A DNA stretch of 17,163 nucleotides, from assembly GCA_018971065.1 (NCBI GenBank), contig JAGWVC010000084.1, forward strand, positions 1 to 17,163, given 5' to 3'. Position 1 is the first letter of the stretch. Each line of letters opens with the position of its first letter. The notes beneath the pieces were generated by a model that saw only the letters and a list, made by a program, of their open reading frames with translations, ran no database searches and had not been told where the DNA came from. Positions 1-6,018 of this stretch are shown one piece after another. Position numbers and translations under genes: made by a program. The DNA is from Sphingomonadales bacterium (lineage in GTDB: Bacteria; Pseudomonadota; Alphaproteobacteria; Sphingomonadales; Sphingomonadaceae).

Positions 1-195
1 GAAGCGATGCTGGGCGCCGGCGCGATGCTGACGCCGGGCAAGGTCATCAAGCGCCGCCAGCTCTGGATGGGGCGCCCGGCCGCTTATGCCCGCGACATCA
101 ACGACGACCAGTTTGCCGACATGCAGGCGGGCGTGGCCGGCTATGTCCAGAACGCGAAGCTGCACGCGGCATCGTATGGCGAAGCCGAAGGCTGA
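1..195 (+). CDS. Gamma carbonic anhydrase-like protein, 3' end only
   Basis: The reading frame is open from the first base and ends at TGA 193-195, so only the last 64 residues are seen. The start of the fragment (GAGAMLTPGKVI, then RQLWMGRPA) matches the last hexapeptide turns and the exit into the C-terminal helix of left-handed beta-helix proteins of the gamma carbonic anhydrase/YrdA group. The rest (roughly residues 30-64) is the usual C-terminal alpha helix that packs along the beta-helix. The metal-binding histidines lie upstream of the window, so activity cannot be judged. It could equally be a non-catalytic hexapeptide-repeat protein. Its last 20 bases overlap the next gene, which suggests co-translation. 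I am confident of the fold and less so of the enzyme activity. Confidence 0.82.
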   Translation, partial: EAMLGAGAMLTPGKVIKRRQLWMGRPAAYARDINDDQFADMQAGVAGYVQNAKLHAASYGEAEG

Positions 196-454
196 GTTTC
201 CGCCTGCCGACGCGATCCGCGCGCTGGCCGACGGTCAGGGCCGGCTGGCGCTGCGCGTCACCCCCGGCGCGCGGGTGGAGGCGGTGGAGATCGCCGAGGG
301 CAGGCTGCTGATGAAAGTGCGCGCCAAGCCCACTGACGGCGAGGCCAACGATGCGGTGCTGGCGATGCTGGCCAGGGCGCTGGGCGTGCCCGGTTCGCGG
401 CTCAGCCTGCTGCGCGGTGCGACCTCGCGCGAGAAGCTGGTGGGAATCAGTTAG
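176..454 (+). CDS. DUF167 (YggU-family) protein
   Basis: This small protein of 92 residues starts at ATG 176, inside the end of the preceding gene. The family has no firmly established function. Recognition rests on the conserved core: RVTPGARVE near residue 29, then KVRAKPTDGEANDAV and the C-terminal segment SLLRGATSREKLVGI. These are the usual DUF167 signature of a basic strand followed by the PxxGxAN turn and a GxxSRxK strand. An upstream ATG at 86 is in frame, but it would add 30 residues of low-complexity sequence and overlap the neighbour much further, so 176 is preferred. The stop TAG at 452-454 overlaps the stop codon of the convergent DUF1275 gene. Confidence 0.88.
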   Translation: MAKPKAEFPPADAIRALADGQGRLALRVTPGARVEAVEIAEGRLLMKVRAKPTDGEANDAVLAMLARALGVPGSRLSLLRGATSREKLVGIS

Positions 455-1089
455 GTTTCGGCCGGCAGTCGCGACGCCGCCAGCGCCAGTCCCGCGCACC
501 ACAGGCAGGCGAACCATTCGATCCCCGCGCCGAAATGCCGCCATGCCAGCGCGCCACCGATGCCGCCCGTCGCCAGACCCGCCCACAGCAGCAGATGCCC
601 GGCCCAACCATCCCCGCCGCGCCCGGCGGCACGCGCCGCCAGCGCCTGTCCCAGCCGCACCAGCGCCCCGGTCATGTAGGTGACGCCCACTGCCACCTCG
701 CCGTCGCGCTGGAACACGTTGTTGATCGCGCCCATCGCCATGACCATCGCCGCCATAGCCAGCCGGGGCGCGCCGAGGTTGCCGGCGGTGGCCGCGCCCA
801 GCAGCAGCAGCGTCAACAGCGCCAGCACGGCCGGCTTGCGCCGGTTGCCGGCCGCGAACGACAGCAGCGATCCCGCGAACACGCCCGCCACGAAGCCCAG
901 GATCAGTCCGGCCGGCGCCAGCGCCAGAACCGGATCGCGCGCCACGTTCACCGCCAGCCGCGTGGTGTTGCCTGACATGAACGAGACGAAGTAGCCCGCG
1001 CCGGAAAGAAACCCGGTGGCGTCGATGAACCCCGCCAGCGCGGCCAGGTTGATCGCCAGCAGGCGTCGCCGGGTGTCGAGCCGCTGCAT
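451..1089 (-). CDS. DUF1275 (YoaK-family) membrane protein
   Basis: This 212-residue integral membrane protein has about six hydrophobic segments. The family signature is visible at the N-terminus: NLAALAGFIDATGFL, then GYFVSFMSGNTTRL, followed by the middle motif GAINNVFQRDGEVAVGVTYM and TGALVRLG. These are typical of DUF1275/YoaK proteins, which are inner-membrane proteins often described as putative permeases but without a proven substrate. The start at ATG 1089 lies 2 bp after the stop of the upstream beta-barrel gene, so the two are probably co-transcribed and coupled. The frame stays open upstream to about 1530, but that part is antisense-like shadow inside the neighbour. Function is unknown. 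Confidence 0.88.
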   Translation of the reverse strand: MQRLDTRRRLLAINLAALAGFIDATGFLSGAGYFVSFMSGNTTRLAVNVARDPVLALAPAGLILGFVAGVFAGSLLSFAAGNRRKPAVLALLTLLLLGAATAGNLGAPRLAMAAMVMAMGAINNVFQRDGEVAVGVTYMTGALVRLGQALAARAAGRGGDGWAGHLLLWAGLATGGIGGALAWRHFGAGIEWFACLWCAGLALAASRLPAET

Positions 1090-1091
1090 GG

Positions 1092-1865
1092 TCAGATCGG
1101 CACGCCAATGACGAACTTGACCACCGTGCTGTCGCCGTTGGTGCCGTATCCCTTGCCGATCCCGGCGTTCAGGTCGAACCCGCCCAGTTCGGTATCCACC
1201 GTCAGGTAGGTGGCGTGATCGTTCTGGCTCAGATGGCCAAGGCTGCGGAACGCGCCCATGCCGTTGTAGTTTTCCACCCCCAGCGTCAGCTTGGGCGTCA
1301 GCCGGTAGCCCAGCCGCGTCGCCAGCTCGAAAGTCGCGGGGGCGGGTGCGGGGCCGGAAACCTTGAAATCGATGTTGCCGTTGACGCCAAGCTGCCAGCG
1401 TTCGTTGCGCCAGCCGCCGATCAGCTTCAGCTCGGCATTCCAGGGGTTCTCGTCCAGCCGGTGAGCCACCTTGCCGATCTCGAAGTTGGCGCCCCAGTAG
1501 AACCCGGTCGGCTTGTGCGGGGCCAGCCACTTCAGTCGCAGCTTCGCGCCTTCGGCCCGCAGCTTGCCGTCCGGGGTGATCGTCGCCAGCGGCAGGTAGA
1601 GGCCCAGCTCGAACCGGTCGTCGAGGGCGTAACCGAACTCGGGCGTGATTCGCCAGCGGTGCAGCGACGTCTCGGCGCCCTGATAAGCGGGTGCGCCGTC
1701 ACCGGCGAGGACATCGTTGATATGGATGTCGAGCGTCAGCCGGTGCGGCGGCCCGATCTCGTCCATGTAGACCTGGATTTCCTCGTCCGCCGCGCGCGCA
1801 GGGGCCGTGATCGCCCATCCGGCGAGAGTCACGATGGCAACCGCCGCCCGTTTTCGCTTGTTCAT
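1092..1865 (-). CDS. Secreted beta-barrel outer-membrane protein
   Basis: This 257-residue protein starts at ATG 1865 with a clear signal peptide: MNKRKRAA, a hydrophobic stretch and probable cleavage after APARA, near residue 26. The mature part is an alternation of short amphipathic strands and turns, for example FELGLYLPLATI, LRLKWLAP, FYWGANFEIG, WQLGVNGNIDF and TYLTVDTELGG. It ends in the hydrophobic strand VVKFVIGVPI, as expected for an outer-membrane beta-barrel. It resembles the broad group annotated as MetA-pathway of phenol degradation (a putative transporter barrel), but that family call is tentative and no substrate can be inferred. It stops 2 bp before the DUF1275 gene. GGGG about 8 bases upstream is the likely ribosome site. 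Confidence 0.72.
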   Translation of the reverse strand: MNKRKRAAVAIVTLAGWAITAPARAADEEIQVYMDEIGPPHRLTLDIHINDVLAGDGAPAYQGAETSLHRWRITPEFGYALDDRFELGLYLPLATITPDGKLRAEGAKLRLKWLAPHKPTGFYWGANFEIGKVAHRLDENPWNAELKLIGGWRNERWQLGVNGNIDFKVSGPAPAPATFELATRLGYRLTPKLTLGVENYNGMGAFRSLGHLSQNDHATYLTVDTELGGFDLNAGIGKGYGTNGDSTVVKFVIGVPI

Positions 1866-1941
1866 GCTGCCCCGTTCGATCCTGCTGCGCCATCCATAGC
1901 GCGGGCGCGGCAACGGGCAAAGCTTCAGAACGTGTGGCGGA

Positions 1942-2367
1942 TCAGGGGCGGCCCATGCCCAGCGCCATGTCGGACAGCACGCCGCCCATCGCCTTGGCCA
2001 GTTCGGCATCGGCGATTCCGGCATCGGCCACGGCGCGCTTCATCGCGTCGGCCCATTGTCCGGCCACTTTCGGGGTGATCGCGAACGGCTTGTGCGCGCT
2101 CATCATGCACTTGCCGGGGTTTTCCTCGAACCAGTCGCGCGGGCCGCCGGCCCATCCGGCCAGGAAACCCACCAGCGACTTGCGCATGTGCGACAGGTCG
2201 GGCGCGTGCATGGCGCGCAGTTCGGCATAGGCCGGGTCCTGCTCCATCAGGTCGTAGAACCGCTCAACCACAGCGGTCATCGCCGGATAGCCGCCCAGCT
2301 TGTAGAACGGGGTGTTGGGAGTGGTCTGGGCTTCGGGAGCGTCAGCGGTGGGGGCGTCTGCGGTCAC
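1942..2367 (-). CDS. Truncated hemoglobin, group II-like
   Basis: This 141-residue protein has the 2-over-2 globin fold. An N-terminal tail of about 18 residues rich in Ala, Asp and Thr precedes the globin core. FYKLGGYPAMTAVVERFYDLM holds helices A and B with Tyr38 at the B10 position. Next come LRAMHAPDL, the FLAGWAGGP segment, His92 in MMSAHKPFAI as proximal heme ligand (F8) and Trp105 in QWADAM, the G8 Trp that marks groups II and III. Such globins bind O2 or NO and are linked to NO detoxification or redox sensing; which applies here is unknown. The start is GTG 2365-2367, chosen because AGGAA lies 7 bases upstream and no ATG precedes the core. The region before His92 departs from the usual group II GHPxLRxRH pattern. 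Confidence 0.85.
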   Translation of the reverse strand: MTADAPTADAPEAQTTPNTPFYKLGGYPAMTAVVERFYDLMEQDPAYAELRAMHAPDLSHMRKSLVGFLAGWAGGPRDWFEENPGKCMMSAHKPFAITPKVAGQWADAMKRAVADAGIADAELAKAMGGVLSDMALGMGRP

Positions 2368-2382
2368 GTCGGTTTCCTGTTC
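2368..2382 (-). promoter_or_regulatory. Ribosome binding site that decides the globin GTG start
   Basis: On the minus strand AGGAA ends 7 bases before GTG 2367. The next in-frame ATG lies inside the globin core (Met30), so this site supports the GTG start. Confidence 0.6.
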
Positions 2383-2459
2383 GCGGGAAGGGCGGTGAGC
2401 CTGCCCCTTGTCATGGCCGGGCCGCCAGTTCGTTGATGGAGGTCAATCCCGGAAACGCA

Positions 2460-2492
2460 AACGGCGCCGGTCATCCAGTGACCGGCGCCGTT
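2460..2492 (-). terminator. Intrinsic terminator of ino1
   Basis: A perfect 14-bp inverted repeat (2460-2473 and 2479-2492, arms built on CGGCGCCGGTCA) surrounds a 5-base loop. Read on the minus strand, the hairpin is followed by TTGCGTTT. It lies 22 bp after the ino1 stop codon and before the globin gene, so it probably ends the inositol transcript and insulates the globin gene. The U tract is interrupted, so termination may be incomplete. Confidence 0.8.
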
Positions 2493-2514
2493 CAAGCGCG
2501 CGATGCGGTTGCGA

Positions 2515-3615
2515 TCACTCGGCGGCGATCGCGGTCTCGGCGATGTATTCCTCGACCATCTGCGCGGCCGTGTCGTCGTTGAACTGCTGCGGCGGATGCT
2601 TGCAGAAGTAGGCCGACGGGCCGACCAGCGCACCGCCCTCGCCACGCTCCAGCGCAACCTTGCAGCAGCGGATCGCGTCCATCACGCAGGCCGCCGAATT
2701 CGGGCTGTCCTCAACCGAGAGGCGCAGCTCCAGGTTCATCGGCACATTGCCCCACTGCGTGCCTTCCAGGCGCAGGAAGCACAGCTTGTTGTCCTTCTGC
2801 CACGGCACATAGTCCGACGGGCCGACGTGGATGTTCTCGTCCTCAAGGCGCTGGGCCAGCATGGCCTGCACGGCTTCGGTCTTCGATTCCTTCTTGCTGC
2901 CCAGCCGTTGGCGGTCGAGCATGTTCATGAAATCGGTGTTACCGCCAGTGTTGAGCTGGTAGGTCTTCTCCACGGTCACGCCGCGCGCGCCGAACAGGCT
3001 GGACAGCACGCGATGGACGATCGTGGCGCCGACCTGGGCCTTGATGTCGTCGCCGACGATCGGCAGGCGCTTGGCGCGGAACTTGGCTTCCCACTCGGGG
3101 CGGCTGGCGATGAACACCGGCATGCAGTTGACGACGGCAACGCCGGCTTCAAGCGCGCATTCCATGTAGAATTCGGTGGCATCCTGCGAGCCGACCGGCA
3201 GGAAGTTGATCAGCACTTCCGCGCCGGATTCCTTGATCGCGGCAACAATCGATTCCTTGGTCGCTTCCGGCGCATCGGCCAGGATGAAACCCTTTTCGCC
3301 GACGACGGTCATGTGCGGGGCAACGCCGTCCAGCGTCTTGCCCATGATGACCTTGGCGCCGGTGGCCGGCACGTTCGGGTGGAACACCGTGGTGTTGTTC
3401 GGCGCCGCGAAGATCGCCTCGGCAATGTCCTTGCCGACCTTGCGGGCATCGACGTCCACGCCCAGCACGAAATCCACGTCGCCGGCGCCGTAGCCGCCGA
3501 TGCGGTCATGGATGAGGCCCTGGCTGGAATTGTTCGACCGGTAGTGTGCGACGCCCTGGACCAGCGAACTGGCGCAGTTGCCCACGCCGATCACGGCGAC
3601 CTTGATTGCTTTCAT
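2515..3615 (-). CDS. ino1: myo-Inositol-1-phosphate synthase
   Basis: The enzyme converts glucose-6-phosphate to 1L-myo-inositol-1-phosphate with NAD+, the first step to all inositol compounds. At 366 residues it has the length of actinobacterial Ino1 (about 367) rather than the roughly 500-residue eukaryotic form. Visible features are the Rossmann motif VAVIGVGNCASSL (residues 6-18), NFLPVGSQDATEFY, the GDDIKAQVGATI segment, the hallmark YQLNTGGNTDFMNM, the Lys-rich active-site stretch SKKESKTEAV, DYVPWQKDNK and LELRLSVEDSPNSA. ATG 3615 is preferred; a TTG codon directly before it (3618) is possible. GGAGG stands 10 bases upstream. It lies downstream of a CDP-alcohol phosphatidyltransferase on the same strand, separated by 228 bp, so it may also have its own promoter. 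Confidence 0.96.
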   Translation of the reverse strand: MKAIKVAVIGVGNCASSLVQGVAHYRSNNSSQGLIHDRIGGYGAGDVDFVLGVDVDARKVGKDIAEAIFAAPNNTTVFHPNVPATGAKVIMGKTLDGVAPHMTVVGEKGFILADAPEATKESIVAAIKESGAEVLINFLPVGSQDATEFYMECALEAGVAVVNCMPVFIASRPEWEAKFRAKRLPIVGDDIKAQVGATIVHRVLSSLFGARGVTVEKTYQLNTGGNTDFMNMLDRQRLGSKKESKTEAVQAMLAQRLEDENIHVGPSDYVPWQKDNKLCFLRLEGTQWGNVPMNLELRLSVEDSPNSAACVMDAIRCCKVALERGEGGALVGPSAYFCKHPPQQFNDDTAAQMVEEYIAETAIAAE

Positions 3616-3633
3616 CAACTCGATCCCTCCAGG

Positions 3634-3651
3634 CGGACAGCACGGTGTCCG
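3634..3651. repeat. Short inverted repeat in the ino1 leader
   Basis: CGGACA (3634-3639) and TGTCCG (3646-3651) form a perfect 6-bp inverted repeat with a 6-base spacer, ending about 18 bp upstream of the ino1 ATG. It could be an operator or a small leader hairpin. No function is shown. Confidence 0.4.
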
Positions 3652-3728
3652 GGTATGAAGCTGCGTTCTTTTGTTAAATCACACGGCAAAAGCAAGCGAT
3701 TTGCGACAGGACAGGGTCCGACGCGATT

Positions 3729-3746
3729 CCGATCTCCAAGGATCGG
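3729..3746. repeat. Inverted repeat between the transferase gene and ino1
   Basis: CCGATC (3729-3734) and GATCGG (3741-3746) are perfect arms around a 6-base spacer. The repeat lies in the 228-bp gap (3616-3843). It has no U tract on the minus strand, so it is a weak terminator at best and could be a regulator site. Apart from this, the 3634-3651 repeat and a CCGGC direct duplication near 3788-3799, I see nothing certain in the gap. Confidence 0.35.
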
Positions 3747-3843
3747 GACGCCGCTCCCTCTAGTGGCGCGAACGCCGAAGGGCAAGCCGGCAGCCGGCGA
3801 ATTCGTACAACTGCGACCAATGTCTCCAAGCGGGACGGTCCGT

Positions 3844-5001
3844 TCAGCGTGCCACAGCACGCTGGCGCAGCCCGGTTGCCACCACGACGGCCAGCCAGCC
3901 GGCCATGATGATCGCAAACGCCATCAGCGCCGGCTGCACCCAGCCGACCAGCACCAGCAGCACAGCGGCAAATGCCAGAAAATCACGCATTGTCAGCCAT
4001 ATCAGCCATTGCCCCCAGCGCGAGCCAGTTGCCCGAATCCGGTCCTTGACGCCGTCGAATGTGAACGGCCCGGCACTGGCGCGGGCGCGCTGGCCGATGA
4101 TCGTCAGCCCGATGGCCAGCATCAGCAGGCCACAGATGCCATACCCTGCCGCCCTGCCGTTCCCGGCAAAGTACATGTTGATGACCAGGCCCAGCACGAA
4201 CAGCAGGTTGGTCAGCGCATCGATCAGGCTGTCCAGCATGGCGCCCGCGTCCGACACGCGGAATGTGGACCGCGCCGCCTCGCCATCGACGCCGTCGAAC
4301 ATCGACGCCGCCTGAAACAGCAAGGCGCCGGCCAGCAGCCCACGGTTTCCGAACAGGGTCAGCGCGGCGAACATCAGCGCCGCCAGCACGGCGGTTCCCA
4401 GCGTGGCATGGAATGGTCGAAACCCGCGAATTCGCAGCAATGCGCCGGAAATCGCCCGCGACATCGGCCGGTTGATATGGCGCGAAACGATGCCGTCGGT
4501 GGGTTTGGCGGTGGCTTCCAGAATCGCCCGGCCGGCACGCGCATACCGCCGGCGAATCGCTGCGGCAGCGTCATGGTGCAGGCGTTCGCGGTCGGAAGCA
4601 TCGGCGATGAACGCGGGTTGCGGCCGCGTGGACGCGCCGGCAATGCTCCATGCCGTCGGCAGCGCTTCGCCGCGCACCATCGTGATCGGCCCGTTCGCCG
4701 GCAATGGCATGCCATCGCCGGGCAGATGCACCGCCATGCCGCCGCACAGTCGTGCCACCTCGATGCGGGTGCTTGCGGATGGGGTCCAGTCAGGGCCAGC
4801 CTCAAGCCAGCATTCGCGCAACCCGGCCAGCGCCGCTTCGCGAACCACCCGCGCGGCGGCGGGCAATCCGGCAATCCGGGCTTCGGCGGCGTCGGTATCG
4901 GCAAAGGCGATCAGTGCCCGATCGGGCTTTCGGGCGGGGCCAGCGGTGGGGCCGCGATGGGGGGCATCGTGACGGGCCTGGTTCGTTTGTGCGCGTTGCA
5001 T
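3844..5001 (-). CDS. CDP-alcohol phosphatidyltransferase with degenerate nucleotidyltransferase-like N-terminal domain
   Basis: The 385-residue protein has two parts. The C-terminal part (about 166-385) is a membrane CDP-alcohol phosphatidyltransferase with the complete catalytic motif DGVDGEAAR, Gly253, Asp257 and Asp261, flanked by about six membrane segments. Just before it stands KPTDGIVSRHINRPMS (166-181), a junction also seen in bifunctional inositol-phosphate cytidylyltransferase/di-inositol-phosphate synthases. Residues 28-150 look like the remains of a nucleotidyltransferase domain (GLPAAARVVREAALAGL), but the usual glycine-rich nucleotide loop is missing. With ino1 next to it, transfer of a CDP-activated group to or from inositol phosphate is likely (inference). 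ATG 5001 is chosen for its AGAAGGG site. Upstream in-frame starts would overlap the divergent gene. Confidence 0.85.
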   Translation of the reverse strand: MQRAQTNQARHDAPHRGPTAGPARKPDRALIAFADTDAAEARIAGLPAAARVVREAALAGLRECWLEAGPDWTPSASTRIEVARLCGGMAVHLPGDGMPLPANGPITMVRGEALPTAWSIAGASTRPQPAFIADASDRERLHHDAAAAIRRRYARAGRAILEATAKPTDGIVSRHINRPMSRAISGALLRIRGFRPFHATLGTAVLAALMFAALTLFGNRGLLAGALLFQAASMFDGVDGEAARSTFRVSDAGAMLDSLIDALTNLLFVLGLVINMYFAGNGRAAGYGICGLLMLAIGLTIIGQRARASAGPFTFDGVKDRIRATGSRWGQWLIWLTMRDFLAFAAVLLVLVGWVQPALMAFAIIMAGWLAVVVATGLRQRAVAR

Positions 5002-5074
5002 CTGCGCCCTTCTTTTTGAACCCCCGTATGCTGTATAGCCCGCAACCAATGCGGCGGGCAGGGGGTTCGAGTGC
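5002..5074. promoter_or_regulatory. Divergent promoter region between two CDP-alcohol phosphatidyltransferase genes
   Basis: These 73 bp separate two divergent starts and are more AT-rich than the surroundings (TTTTTGAA near 5013-5020 and TATGCTGTATAG near 5027-5038). The stretch must carry the leaders, and probably promoters, of both genes. TATAGC at 5034-5039 is a possible -10 box for the plus-strand gene, but no -35 box sits at the normal distance. CAGGGGG (5059-5065) is the ribosome site for the plus-strand gene. Confidence 0.4.
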
Positions 5075-5989
5075 ATGCGACAAATGATTACGACCGGCAG
5101 TAGTTCCACCGTGGCCAAGCCCGTGCGACCACGCGAGCTGGAAGATGCGTTGAATTACCATCTCTACCATCCGCTGGCCTGGCAACTGGCGCGCGCGCTG
5201 GCGCGCACACCGCTGACGCCCAACATGGTTTCGGTGATCGGCGGGGGCTTCGTCATCGCCGCCGCCGTCGCCTATGCCCAACCGGGATGGCCGCTGCCGG
5301 CGCTGCTGGGTATGCTGCTGCACATGACCTGGCACGTGGTGGACGGCGCCGACGGCGACCTTGCCCGCCTGACCGGCCGCGCCAGCCCGATCGGCGAAAT
5401 GGTCGATGGCATCTGCGATTATTGCAGCCACATCGTGCTCTATCTGGTGCTGGGCTGGCTGCTGGCCGGCAGCGGCTTCGCCGGCTGGTCGCCGTTGGCG
5501 ACGTGGACGCTGGTGGTGCTGGCGGGGGCCAGCCACATTGCCCAGGCCAATCACGTCGAAGTGCAGCGCCGCTCGTTCCAGTGGTGGGTCTATGACAAGC
5601 CGTGGCTTCGCGTCACGCACGAGCATGGCGAAGCCGCCACGCGCAAGGGCGGGCTTGGCGGCCTGGCCGCGTTCTACCTCGGCGTGGCGTCGGGCGTTGC
5701 CGGCAACGCTGCATTGATCGATGCGGAGATGGCGGCGGCGGCGCACGATCCTGCCCGCCGCGAACGCATCCGCACCGCCGCGCGGCGCCATGCCCAGCCG
5801 CTGCTGCAATTCCTCAAGATTCTTGGCCCCAATCCGCGCGCCATCGTGCTGGGCCTGTCGATGCTGGCCGGCAGCCCGGCGTACTATTTCCTCTATCAGG
5901 TCGTCGTGCTGAACCTGCTGCTGGCATGGTCGATGCACTTGCATAACCAGGCGGCAAGGCGGATGCTGGCGATGATCGACGCCGGATAA
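5075..5989 (+). CDS. CDP-alcohol phosphatidyltransferase family protein
   Basis: This 304-residue membrane enzyme transfers a phosphoalcohol from a CDP-activated donor. The motif is intact: Asp90-GA-Asp93-Gly-DL-Ala-Arg98, Gly107, Asp111 and Asp115 (DGADGDLAR then GEMVDGICD). Ahead of it, LYHPLAWQLARAL and TPLTPNMVSVIGG are the usual entry of this family into its first membrane helix. A soluble loop (about residues 168-245, containing WWVYDKPWLRV and many Arg/Ala) is inserted before the last helices. The start is ATG 5075 with CAGGGGG 9 bases upstream; ATG 5084 is possible. Its divergent neighbour is a second enzyme of the same family and ino1 is close, so an inositol-lipid role is a fair guess. 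The acceptor cannot be read from the sequence. Confidence 0.88.
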   Translation: MRQMITTGSSSTVAKPVRPRELEDALNYHLYHPLAWQLARALARTPLTPNMVSVIGGGFVIAAAVAYAQPGWPLPALLGMLLHMTWHVVDGADGDLARLTGRASPIGEMVDGICDYCSHIVLYLVLGWLLAGSGFAGWSPLATWTLVVLAGASHIAQANHVEVQRRSFQWWVYDKPWLRVTHEHGEAATRKGGLGGLAAFYLGVASGVAGNAALIDAEMAAAAHDPARRERIRTAARRHAQPLLQFLKILGPNPRAIVLGLSMLAGSPAYYFLYQVVVLNLLLAWSMHLHNQAARRMLAMIDAG

Positions 5990-6018
5990 GGGAATCACGG
6001 CAATGCGCAGCGTGCCCC

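Noticed and set aside
2503..5019. Long plus-strand open frame of 838 codons opposite ino1 and the transferase gene
   Set aside because: It is antisense to two clearly recognised proteins and has the Arg/His/Gln-rich composition of a GC-rich shadow frame, with no domain signature.
5016..5039. Sigma-70 promoter TTGAAC / TATAGC
   Set aside because: The spacing is only 12 bp, too short for a normal -35/-10 pair; kept only as a possible isolated -10 box.
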